A stretch of 64,000 bases of DNA from CAXXOK01 sp963664595 (GTDB taxonomy: Bacteria > Bacillota > Clostridia > Christensenellales > Aristaeellaceae): contig CAXXOK010000010.1 in NCBI GenBank assembly GCA_963664595.2, forward strand, positions 620,001 through 684,000. The letters are read 5' to 3'. Both the position numbers and the translations under genes were made by a program. Below, one piece after another: positions 33,673 through 41,408 of the stretch (positions are counted from its first letter, which is position 1; every line of letters begins with the position of its first letter). The notes below the pieces were generated by a model. It was not told the DNA's origin. It ran no database searches and saw only the letters and a list, made by a program, of their open reading frames with translations.

Positions 33673-35746
33673 AAGCGCTGAGCGTCAGCGCGCCGGCAAT
33701 GCCGTCCGCCGTCAGCTTTTGGTTCTTCTGGAATTCGATCAGCGCGAGGCTTGTAAGCACGCCGAACTTTCCATCGGCGGATCCATCCAGATAGCCGAGT
33801 GCAATCAGCCGTTCCTGCAGCGTGCGAACGGTACTGGATACCATGCCTACCTTCAGGGTTGTCGTAGTAGCCAGCGTACTCTCGCTCGCCTCAACTGCGT
33901 AGAGGGCGTTCAGGGTTTTGCTGCCTGCCAGTCCGTCGCGTACCAGGCTGTTTTCCCGCTGAAACTGTATAATGGCCGCTTTCGTCGCCAGACCAAATTT
34001 ACCGTCCGCTTTCCCATTTAAATAACCCAGCTCAATCAGCCGTACCTGCATGGCCTTGACTTCGTCGCCGGTATCTCCATAGCGCAGCGTAGCGTACTGT
34101 GTGCCGGTACCGGCAATACCCTCTTCCGCAGCCGCGTTGGCGGGCGCTTTCTTCGCACGATTGCTGAAAAGCAGCTTCTGTGTTTCATACCCGGCGGTGC
34201 CGTCTGCCTTCAATCCGTTTGTTTCCTGGAACAGCTTGACGGCTTTGATATCCTGCTCCAGATATACGCCGTCCTTCCGGGAAACATAGTAGCCAAGCGC
34301 ATCCAGCCTTGCTTGCAGGTTGAGCACCGCAACGCCGATGGAGCCTTCCCGGATAACGGTTACCGTGTCCTCTGTAATTATGATCTGCGCTGTCGGCGTG
34401 GGCGTGGGTGCGGAACCCGAGTTTGCATATGCAGCGTTGCTGCTGAACATTGCGGTTATTGTTGCGCTTCCGCAAATGCCGTCGGCTTTCAGGGAGTTTT
34501 TCGTCTGGAACGCCACCACGGCCTGATAGGTAGCGTCTCCGTAATTTCCATCAATCTTCCCTTGATAGTAGCCCAGATGTTGCAGACGCGTTTGCATACG
34601 CTCCACATCTTCCCCCTCGTCGCCCTTGCGAACTGTGGCGGACGGCGGCGCGATGGTTGCGGTAACCACCGGGGTTGGCGTTACGGTGTCGCCTGACGAG
34701 ATGGCGGATGCGCTGTATAAAATGGTCTGTACATCCGGCGTTGCGACACCGTCCGTATTGATCCCCATTTTCTTCTGGAAAGTTTTCAGCGCGGTCCGTG
34801 TGGCGCTGTTAAAAGTACCGGTAATCTCGTCGGTATAATACCCAAGTGTCTGCAGGCGGGTTTGCAGCTGCTTCACGGGCTCGCCCGTGTTGCCGTACTG
34901 CATGGTGATACCGTAGATCGGCGGCACGGTTTTAACCGTTTTCTTATAACCGCCGTAGTTTCTGGGCGTACCTTCAAACAGAAGGTATAAAAGCTCCGGA
35001 TCGGCAACGCCGTCCTGCGTGAGCTTGTTCTTTTTTTCAAAGGACAAAACGGCTTCCTTGGTTCCCAAGCCGTATTTTCCATCAACGGTATTCTTATAAA
35101 AACGAAGCTCAGTCAGCGCCTCCTGCAACGCGGTTACAAATGTACCGGTATCGCCAACCTGCAGCTGCGTGTATTTGGACGCTTCCGGGAGCACCGTCGT
35201 TTCGGGTATGGGCGTGGGCGTCGCGATCGGAGACAGGTTGATATAGTCTGTCGAGACATAGCCGGTTTTCCCGTTATAGGTCGCTTTTGCATAGCGGTTT
35301 GCGGTAACCGAACTGACCGTGATGATGCCGCCCTGCGGAATCACCTGAATCACATCGGCCGTATCGTTTGCCTTTTTGCGCATGTTGACCTTACCCTTGA
35401 CCGTGGTCAGGTAAGGATACTCCGAAACCTTATATAGCATGCTGAAAACGTAATCCGGGTCTTCCTTCAGGCTGTCGCCGTTGATATACTTCTTCATGGC
35501 ATAGCCGACAACGCCGCCGAACTGCACCTTGTAGTACTGCCCTGTTTCACCCAGCAGTGTTACGGTATCGCCGCTTTGGATATATGCCAGTACCACAGAG
35601 GATGACGATGCGGTTTTCCGCATATTCACATCGTCCATCGCCTGCATATCATAAGGATATGTTGCCGCGGATGCCTGGAATAATGGCAATACGGCCAGCA
35701 TGATCCCGAAAACGATCGCCAGAACACGTTGAGGGCTTTTTCTCAT
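33554..35746 (-). CDS. Secreted protein with two SH3 and six peptidoglycan-binding domains
   Basis: About 730 residues from the ATG at 35746 (GGAGG eight bases upstream). A signal peptide (MRKSPQRVLAIVFGIMLAV, cleavage after ASA) leads two bacterial SH3 domains (VNMRKTASSSS...GYAMKKYI and VNMRKKANDTA...GYVSTDYI). Six PG_binding_1 repeats follow, each with a G-D/N-T-G...LQ.RL..LGYY...DG.yG..T..A...FQ..N.L..DG pattern, some joined by Thr/Pro-rich linkers. The frame breaks in the sixth repeat's end, and the last 40 residues here are out of frame. The true C-terminus is the domain at 33133-33672. It probably binds the cell wall or spore cortex. No catalytic hydrolase domain is apparent in the intact part. 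Confidence 0.87.
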   Translation of the reverse strand: MRKSPQRVLAIVFGIMLAVLPLFQASAATYPYDMQAMDDVNMRKTASSSSVVLAYIQSGDTVTLLGETGQYYKVQFGGVVGYAMKKYINGDSLKEDPDYVFSMLYKVSEYPYLTTVKGKVNMRKKANDTADVIQVIPQGGIITVSSVTANRYAKATYNGKTGYVSTDYINLSPIATPTPIPETTVLPEASKYTQLQVGDTGTFVTALQEALTELRFYKNTVDGKYGLGTKEAVLSFEKKNKLTQDGVADPELLYLLFEGTPRNYGGYKKTVKTVPPIYGITMQYGNTGEPVKQLQTRLQTLGYYTDEITGTFNSATRTALKTFQKKMGINTDGVATPDVQTILYSASAISSGDTVTPTPVVTATIAPPSATVRKGDEGEDVERMQTRLQHLGYYQGKIDGNYGDATYQAVVAFQTKNSLKADGICGSATITAMFSSNAAYANSGSAPTPTPTAQIIITEDTVTVIREGSIGVAVLNLQARLDALGYYVSRKDGVYLEQDIKAVKLFQETNGLKADGTAGYETQKLLFSNRAKKAPANAAAEEGIAGTGTQYATLRYGDTGDEVKAMQVRLIELGYLNGKADGKFGLATKAAIIQFQRENSLVRDGLAGSKTLNALYAVEASESTLATTTTLKVGMVSSTVRTLQERLIALGYLDGSADGKFGVLTSLALIEFQKNQKLTADGIAGALTLSAFEYHQQGERGERGEKSYGSRSTQCKRRHQRFQRAVCKLV

Positions 35747-35785
35747 GATGGTTCCTCCATGAATGCACAGCAATAGACACCGCTG

Positions 35786-35839
35786 GTTAATCATTTCCAT
35801 TCTATTAAAATATATTAATTGTGTCAAGGGATGATTAAC
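35786..35839 (-). promoter_or_regulatory. Promoter with flanking inverted repeat
   Basis: Minus strand: perfect -35 TTGACA (35822-35827), 17 bases, -10 TAGAAT (35799-35804). A nine-base word GTTAATCAT (35786-35794) and its exact complement ATGATTAAC (35831-35839) flank the promoter, 36 bases apart. This looks like a two-site operator for a dimeric regulator. It drives the SH3/peptidoglycan-binding gene. Confidence 0.65.
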
Positions 35840-35851
35840 ATTATTGTAATA

Positions 35852-37606
35852 TCATTCCTGAATATCAGGGTTTTCCAGCAACCGGCTGATCAGCTGTTCC
35901 ACATAGCGCTGTGCATATTGTGATTCGGACAGGATTTCTTCCTGCGATTTCACCGTATCCCCCATCAGCGCGGTAAACTGGCTCACCTTCAAGCCAAGGG
36001 CGTCCTGCATGTCCTGGTCGCTGCCAGCCCTGGACACCAGATAATAGCACAGGATGGAATCCTTCTGCCCCATGCGGTGCGCCCTGTCCTCCGCCTGGCT
36101 GTGTACGGCGGGCGACCAATCCAGTTCCCCGAAAACCACACAGGTAGCCTGCTGCAGGTTGAGCCCGGAGGCCGACCGGAGCGAGATACAGCAAAGCTGT
36201 GTTTTACCGCTTGTAAAACGGTCCAGCGATATTTCCTTCTGGTTCTTCGTCTCCCTGCCGGTAATAAAGCAAGGGGAGAAGGTATGCAGTTCCTTTTTGT
36301 AGAGATCCATGACCTGATGATGGTGCGCAAACAGAAGAACCTTTTCTCCGCCCTCCAGCAGCGCCCGCACAAACTGCGATACAAACAGCGCTTTTGCAAT
36401 CCCTGTTGCCTGCCGTTCCCCTTGCTCGATTTCCATTTTCAGCAGGGAAAGCTGCGAGCCGGACAGCGCTTCGGCATGCCTGAGCTGATCAATCTTTTCA
36501 TACAGCGGCTGCATCAGCTTCTGATAGATGGATTGATTGCTCTCAATCGTCATCACCAGCCTGCGTTTCGGCGGCAGATCGTTCAGCACATCCTGCTTGG
36601 TTCTGCGGATCATGATGCCTTCCCGCCGCAGGTACTCCCCCAGCAGCTCCGGTTTGGCCACAATCTGGTTGCCGTATCCGTAGCACCATTCCCTGGTAAA
36701 GCTTTCGTAATTGCCCAGAAAATGAAAATCCAGTATGTTGATCACATTCCAAATTTCAGCTCCGCGGTTATAAATCGGCGTACCGCTGAGCCCCACCACG
36801 CGCGCGGCCTGGTCCGCCAGCAAACTGGCTGCGGAATACTTCTCCGTGCCGCTGTGCCGCAGTTCCTGGATTTCGTCGAAGATCACATAATCGATCCCAA
36901 CGTTTTGCAGATATTCCTTCCAGCCGCGCAGCAGCAGATAATGCATCAGATAAATATCCGCCTGCGGCAGCGGATATGGTTTCAATCCTTTGACAATATG
37001 GATCCGGAGCGGCTGACCGCTGTCCTTTTGAATAAAGCGGTGAATCTCGTTTTCCCAGTTGCGGATCAAATGCGCGGGCGCAACGATGATCGCGGGATAA
37101 GCGGTAATCTGTGAAAGCATCGCCAGCGTTTGCACCGTTTTGCCAAGGCCCATCTCGTCGGCCAGCAGGCAGCGGTCCGTGCGCAGCAAAAACGCAAGCC
37201 CCTCTTCCTGAAACGCCGTCAGCCTGCCGAGGAACACTGCCTGGTTTGGCTTGATCCTCGCCGGTGACCGCAATGCAACCTGACGCGACAGCACATACTC
37301 CCGCGCCTGCTCCAGCGCCTCCGTCCAGCGTTTTTGATCACGCTGCGCCACTTGCAGCGGATAGCGCATCATCAGCCAGTTCAAATCCGCAACCACCCTG
37401 CGGTGCGCCGTGAACCGCGCCTCTCCCCTGCGCCTGGATGCCGTACCCGGAAACAACCGCTTGCACAGCTCCGTAACGTTAGGGTCCGCCTTGATCACCC
37501 AGCATTGGCTTTTCCGGTTGTAGCTCAGGGTGCCGTAATACTGCCCGGCGTCCGCTTGTGTGCCGTCTGCGCGCAAATAAGGCGGCAGATCGTTGATCGT
37601 GCTCAT
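35852..37606 (-). CDS. SNF2-family helicase, SMARCAL1-like
   Basis: 584 residues from MSTINDLPPYLRAD (ATG at 37606, GGGGGTGA upstream). Helicase motifs in order: LTAFQEEGLAFLL (Q/I region), LLADEMGLGKTVQTLAML (I), VAPAHLIRNWENEI (Ia), IFDEIQEL (II, DEIQ rather than DEAH), GLSGTPIYNR (III), HHHQVMDLY, and CCISLRSASGLNLQQA...GELDWSPAVHSQAEDRAHRMGQ (V/VI). The GELDWSP-QAEDRAHRMGQ wording is typical of the SMARCAL1/HARP branch, which anneals or remodels forked DNA. The first 120 residues may be a HARP-like DNA-binding region. It overlaps the nuclease gene by 4 bp and ends the obg operon. Confidence 0.88.
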   Translation of the reverse strand: MSTINDLPPYLRADGTQADAGQYYGTLSYNRKSQCWVIKADPNVTELCKRLFPGTASRRRGEARFTAHRRVVADLNWLMMRYPLQVAQRDQKRWTEALEQAREYVLSRQVALRSPARIKPNQAVFLGRLTAFQEEGLAFLLRTDRCLLADEMGLGKTVQTLAMLSQITAYPAIIVAPAHLIRNWENEIHRFIQKDSGQPLRIHIVKGLKPYPLPQADIYLMHYLLLRGWKEYLQNVGIDYVIFDEIQELRHSGTEKYSAASLLADQAARVVGLSGTPIYNRGAEIWNVINILDFHFLGNYESFTREWCYGYGNQIVAKPELLGEYLRREGIMIRRTKQDVLNDLPPKRRLVMTIESNQSIYQKLMQPLYEKIDQLRHAEALSGSQLSLLKMEIEQGERQATGIAKALFVSQFVRALLEGGEKVLLFAHHHQVMDLYKKELHTFSPCFITGRETKNQKEISLDRFTSGKTQLCCISLRSASGLNLQQATCVVFGELDWSPAVHSQAEDRAHRMGQKDSILCYYLVSRAGSDQDMQDALGLKVSQFTALMGDTVKSQEEILSESQYAQRYVEQLISRLLENPDIQE

Positions 37607-37965
37607 GGCAGGCTCACCCCCCAAAGCTGGGACAGCACAATCAATTCCACGCGCTTACCGGCAATCCGGGATGGGATTTTTACGCTGAACCAGCTGACCA
37701 CAATCATGCTGCTCAGCGCGTCATGCCGCAGATACCGTTCCAGCTGCGAAAGCAGCTGTTTTGGATTCGGTTTTCCTTTTTTGATTTCGATGCCCACAGG
37801 ACCGGCCAGATAATCAATCCGGCATCCGGCGGAAAGCTTTGCTTCGTGAACAAACACGATCTGCCGCTGCTCCAACGCCTGCTGCACATGACGGTGAATA
37901 TCCATTTCATAAACCGCATACGGAAGGCGTATCTCTTGCAGCGCGTTGAGTACCGTTTCCGTCAC
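37603..37965 (-). CDS. Small PD-(D/E)XK nuclease-like protein
   Basis: 120 residues. The core GCRIDYLAGPVGIEIKKGKP fits the PD-(D/E)XK pattern (Asp, then Glu-x-Lys after a beta strand), followed by the helix KQLLSQLERYL and strand SSMIVVSWF. An acidic residue in helix one (about residue 20) could be the extra ligand. There is no DNA-binding domain. Its stop overlaps the SNF2 start as ATGA, so the two are translated together and probably work on the same DNA. The closest style is phage VRR-NUC or Mrr-like nucleases, but I cannot assign a named family. Confidence 0.72.
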   Translation of the reverse strand: MTETVLNALQEIRLPYAVYEMDIHRHVQQALEQRQIVFVHEAKLSAGCRIDYLAGPVGIEIKKGKPNPKQLLSQLERYLRHDALSSMIVVSWFSVKIPSRIAGKRVELIVLSQLWGVSLP

Positions 37966-37991
37966 AGCTTATCCGCCTTCCCTTATTGGCT

Positions 37992-38276
37992 TTACAGTAT
38001 AATTTTCTTGTTGGTATTGCTCTCCCGGTAGATCACAAACCGGCGGCCAATGCAGGCTACAAACTGCGCATTTGTTTTTTCACACAGTTCTGCGCAGGCT
38101 TCCTTTGCGGTCATCTCGCAGTTTTGCTGCACCGCGCATTTGATAAGCTCCCGCGCTTCCAGCGCGTCGTACGCTTCCTTCAGCGTTGCATCCGTGATGC
38201 CGTCCTTGCCGATATACAGGATGGTTTCCAATCCGTTGGCCATGCTGCGCAGCTGTGCCCTTTGTTTGCCTGTCAT
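37992..38276 (-). CDS. yhbY: YhbY family RNA-binding protein
   Basis: 94 residues: MTGKQRAQLRSMANGLE, the GKDGITDATLKEAYDALEARELIK block and CIGRRFVIYRE are the CRM/YhbY fold with its conserved GxxG-like loop. YhbY binds pre-50S ribosomes. It follows obg by nine bases, a common neighbourhood. Confidence 0.93.
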   Translation of the reverse strand: MTGKQRAQLRSMANGLETILYIGKDGITDATLKEAYDALEARELIKCAVQQNCEMTAKEACAELCEKTNAQFVACIGRRFVIYRESNTNKKIIL

Positions 38277-38285
38277 AAAAGGCTC

Positions 38286-39551
38286 CTATTCTATGAAATC
38301 AAATTCCATGTTCATCATGCGTACTGTGCTGCCTTCTTTGGCACCGGCTTGCCGGAGCGCGTCGATAATGCCACGTTCCCGCAGCGCGCGGTGGAACCAG
38401 TTCATGCTTTCTTCGTCGTCAAAATTAACGCTGTCGAGAATATATTCGATGGCGGGTCCGGTGACCACATATACATCGCCGTCCATGGCAATGTTGATTT
38501 CATGACTGTCGATGAACTCGTCAACCTCCGCCTCGTAGTAGGTCAGCGGCGGTGGCAGCTCCTTGAGCAGACTTACAACCTCGTCCAGCAGCGGATCAAA
38601 GCCTTTATGGGTTGCCGCACTTACGGGATAAGCCTTGTAGCCCATTTCTTTGAAGGCTGTTATCAGCTCTTCAATCCGTCCGTCGTCCGCCATAAGATCA
38701 GTTTTGTTTAAAATCACAAGCTGCGGCCTGCCGACCGGTTCTCCGTAGGCTTCCAGCTCGCGGTTGATGGTTTGAAAATCCTCCACCGGATCCCTGCCTT
38801 CGCTGCCGGAGGCATCCACCACATGCAGCAGCAGCCGCGTTCTTTCCACATGGCGAAGGAAATCATGTCCAAGGCCCACGCCTTCACTTGCGCCCTCCAC
38901 CAGGCCGGGGATATCCGCCAGCACAAAGCTGGTTTCATAGCGCTTCACAATGCCGAGGTTCGGCGTAAGGGTTGTGAAGTGATAGTTGGCAATCTTCGGC
39001 CTTGCCGCGGTCAGGGCCGCTAGGATCGTACTCTTGCCCACGTTGGGATAGCCGACCAGCCCGACATCCGCGATGGTTTTCAGCTCCAGCCTGATCTGGA
39101 CCACTTCGGTTTTCAAGCCGGGCTTGGCAAAGTTCGGCGCTTGCCGCGTGGGGGTAGCAAAGCGTGCGTTGCCGTGGCCGCCACGACCGCCGTGGAGGAT
39201 GGTTTTTGTTTGCCCGGCCGTGTTCATATCCGCGATCACCGCATCGTCCGGTTCCCGGTAGAATACCGTTCCGACCGGCACCTTGATGATCAGGTCCTCT
39301 CCCTGTTTGCCCTGGCAGCGGTTGGAGCTTCCATCCACTCCGTTTTCCGCGTAGTATTTCTGTGTGTACCGAAAATCCAGCAGTGTGTGCATGTTGGGGT
39401 CGGCAACCACAACCACATTGCCGCCGTTGCCACCGTCGCCGCCGTCCGGTCCGCCGTTGGGTACGTACTTTTCCCGATGGAAGGAAACGCAGCCGTTGCC
39501 GCCGTTGCCTGCCTTGACTTTGATTTTAACGCGATCTACAAATGATGCCAT
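38286..39551 (-). CDS. obg: GTPase Obg
   Basis: 421 residues. The N-terminal Obg fold is Gly-rich (GNGGNGCVSF, GGDGGNGG, HGGRGGHGN); the G domain has GYPNVGKST, DIPGLVEGASEG and NKTDL; the last 65 residues are the OCT domain with a conserved VNFDDEESMNWFHRALRERG. Obg acts in 50S assembly and stress control. It sits between nth and yhbY. Confidence 0.96.
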   Translation of the reverse strand: MASFVDRVKIKVKAGNGGNGCVSFHREKYVPNGGPDGGDGGNGGNVVVVADPNMHTLLDFRYTQKYYAENGVDGSSNRCQGKQGEDLIIKVPVGTVFYREPDDAVIADMNTAGQTKTILHGGRGGHGNARFATPTRQAPNFAKPGLKTEVVQIRLELKTIADVGLVGYPNVGKSTILAALTAARPKIANYHFTTLTPNLGIVKRYETSFVLADIPGLVEGASEGVGLGHDFLRHVERTRLLLHVVDASGSEGRDPVEDFQTINRELEAYGEPVGRPQLVILNKTDLMADDGRIEELITAFKEMGYKAYPVSAATHKGFDPLLDEVVSLLKELPPPLTYYEAEVDEFIDSHEINIAMDGDVYVVTGPAIEYILDSVNFDDEESMNWFHRALRERGIIDALRQAGAKEGSTVRMMNMEFDFIE

Positions 39552-39561
39552 GGTTTCCCTT

Positions 39562-40188
39562 TCATTGCTTCTTCAAATATTTACAGTATGGCGCAATAGC
39601 GCATATCTCACATTTGGGCTTGCGTGCGCCGCAAACCCGCCTGCCATGATAGATCAGCCAATGATGCGCGTCGATCCAGTCCTCTTTGGGAATGGCCTGC
39701 ATAAGCTGCTTTTCCGTTTCCTCCACCGTTTTGGCCTCCGCCAGCCCGATGCGGTTGCTGACCCGGAACACATGCGTATCCACCGCGATCCCCGGTATAT
39801 GAAATGCGTTGGCCAGCACCACATTCGCTGTCTTTCGGCCGACTCCCGGCAGCGCCGTGAGCGCTTCCATAGTGTTTGGCACCTGTCCGCCGTGGTGGAG
39901 CATGATCTGGCGGCTTGCCTCTACAATATTACCCGCCTTGCTCTTAAACCCGCAGCTGCGGACAATCTGAAAGACGTCGTTGACATCCGCCTCGGCCAAG
40001 GCGCGCACATCCGGATATTGCTGAAACAATACCGGGGTCACCTTGTTCACCTGCACGTCCGTGCTCTGGGCCGACAGCATAACGGAGATCAGCGTTTCGT
40101 ATGGATTGGTAAAATTCAGCTCCGGTCTGGCATCCGGGTAAAGCTCGCGGAGCAGCCTTAATACTTCCTTGCTATTCTTTTTCGTCAT
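39562..40188 (-). CDS. nth: Endonuclease III
   Basis: 208 residues. The helix-hairpin-helix LPGVGRKTANVVL, catalytic Lys within it, catalytic Asp in VDTHVFRV, and the Cys-X6-Cys-X2-Cys-X5-Cys [4Fe-4S] site at the C-terminus are all present. It removes oxidised pyrimidines and nicks the abasic site in base excision repair. Its ATG overlaps the stop of the ECF gene (ATGA). Confidence 0.96.
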   Translation of the reverse strand: MTKKNSKEVLRLLRELYPDARPELNFTNPYETLISVMLSAQSTDVQVNKVTPVLFQQYPDVRALAEADVNDVFQIVRSCGFKSKAGNIVEASRQIMLHHGGQVPNTMEALTALPGVGRKTANVVLANAFHIPGIAVDTHVFRVSNRIGLAEAKTVEETEKQLMQAIPKEDWIDAHHWLIYHGRRVCGARKPKCEICAIAPYCKYLKKQ

Positions 40189-40769
40189 GGTTTCTCAACA
40201 ATGTTCCTTCGGATTTCGTCCGGCAGCAGCATACGCGGCAGCCGTTTCATCTGCGCGCAGCAAATGGCAATCACGATCGTGATAATCGGAATCTCAATCA
40301 GGTAAAAAGGAAGCCTGCCCAGCAAAAGCACCCAGAATCCTTTTCCGGTGAAGATGGTCAGCCAGTAGGAATTCAGGAAAAGATAAATCGCGGATGCCGC
40401 TATGGAGCCCAGCAGGGCGCGGACGGCCAGCTCGCTTTTACGGCTTTTGCAGAATTTGTAAAACCACGGATGATATTTGGGCGATAAAATCAATCCATAC
40501 AAAACGCCGACCAGCGCCGCCGTAACCGTGAAACCCGGAAAATAGGCGCCTGCGCCAAACAGCAGTGTGCCGATCACATCCCCGATCGTGGCTACCAGCA
40601 GCCCGCCAAGCGGCCCGAATAAATAGCCGCCAACCGCGATCGGCAGAAATCCGAAGTTCATCTGCTTGGTCATCATGGCGATCTGCACCAGATTTCCCAA
40701 AACAACCTGCAGCGCAATCAGCGCCCCAATATAGGCAATATTGACGAAAATAAACCGGCTGCTTTTCAT
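40185..40769 (-). CDS. ECF transporter S component, folate family
   Basis: 194 residues from MKSSRFIFVNIAYIG (ATG at 40769, nine bases after AAGGAG; an ATG at 40778 abuts that site). It has about six hydrophobic helices, with LPIAVGGYLFGPLGGLLVATIGDVIGTLLFG, the conserved Gly-rich block of FolT-like S components. The substrate is probably a folate or similar vitamin and the energising module lies elsewhere. It heads the nth-obg-yhbY-nuclease-SNF2 operon. Confidence 0.85.
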   Translation of the reverse strand: MKSSRFIFVNIAYIGALIALQVVLGNLVQIAMMTKQMNFGFLPIAVGGYLFGPLGGLLVATIGDVIGTLLFGAGAYFPGFTVTAALVGVLYGLILSPKYHPWFYKFCKSRKSELAVRALLGSIAASAIYLFLNSYWLTIFTGKGFWVLLLGRLPFYLIEIPIITIVIAICCAQMKRLPRMLLPDEIRRNIVEKP

Positions 40770-40821
40770 ATTCGCCATCTCCTTACCTGCGTGCCTTCAT
40801 TCAATAGAAGGATCGGATTGT

Positions 40822-40850
40822 ATTGTACAGGAACAGGCGGGGATGTGCAA
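40822..40850 (-). promoter_or_regulatory. Promoter of the ECF-nth-obg operon
   Basis: Minus strand: -35 TTGCAC (40845-40850), 17 bases, -10 TACAAT (40822-40827). Start-to-ATG leader is about 45 bases. Confidence 0.6.
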
Positions 40851-40856
40851 GCGATA

Positions 40857-41408
40857 CTATGGTTCTACAAGGCTGGAAAACGGAATGGGCGGGCTTGGCT
40901 GATCCGGCAGTATCCCCAGCGATTTCTGCATCCAAACCACATCCAGCCATACGCCGCCCTTGTTGCCCATGCGCTTGAAGCGCCCGACCTCTTCAAAGCC
41001 CATAGCCAGATGCATTTGCAGGCTGGGCATATTGGTGGCGGTGATTACGCCGAACACCGTTTGGATACCCTGCGCCTGCAGGGTGTCCATCAGCTTCTGG
41101 TAGAGCATCCTGCCAAGACCCTGGCGCTTGGGCGCTTCCGGCGTGAGATAAATGGTGGCCTCCGCCGTCCACTGATAGGCTTCGTGCGGCCTGATCTGCC
41201 CGGCGTAGGCAAAGCCGCAGGGGATGCCGTCCGTCTCCAGAATAAAAAACGGAAACCGGATCAGCGTTTTCTCGATTTTCTCCGCATAGGCCTCCACCGA
41301 TGGATTTTCCGTAGAAAACGTCGCGTTGGTATGGGCGACATAATACCCATACACATCATGTACAAACACTGCGTCTTCTAGCTCTGCAAGCCTTATTACA
41401 ACGTTCAT
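40857..41408 (-). CDS. GNAT N-acetyltransferase (phosphinothricin acetyltransferase-like)
   Basis: 183 residues of the GNAT fold: an N-terminal VIRLAELEDAVFVHDVY, the strand EATIYLTPEAPKRQGLGRMLYQKLMDT (acetyl-CoA loop Q-x-x-G-x-G/A-like in RQGLGR), and ITATNMPSLQMHLAMGFEEVGRF. The arrangement Y-L-x-P...G...N-x-x-S is that of the Pat/Bar group that acetylates small amines. It overlaps the NFACT gene by 4 bp. The substrate cannot be told. The C-terminus (about 25 residues) is Pro-rich. Confidence 0.88.
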   Translation of the reverse strand: MNVVIRLAELEDAVFVHDVYGYYVAHTNATFSTENPSVEAYAEKIEKTLIRFPFFILETDGIPCGFAYAGQIRPHEAYQWTAEATIYLTPEAPKRQGLGRMLYQKLMDTLQAQGIQTVFGVITATNMPSLQMHLAMGFEEVGRFKRMGNKGGVWLDVVWMQKSLGILPDQPSPPIPFSSLVEP

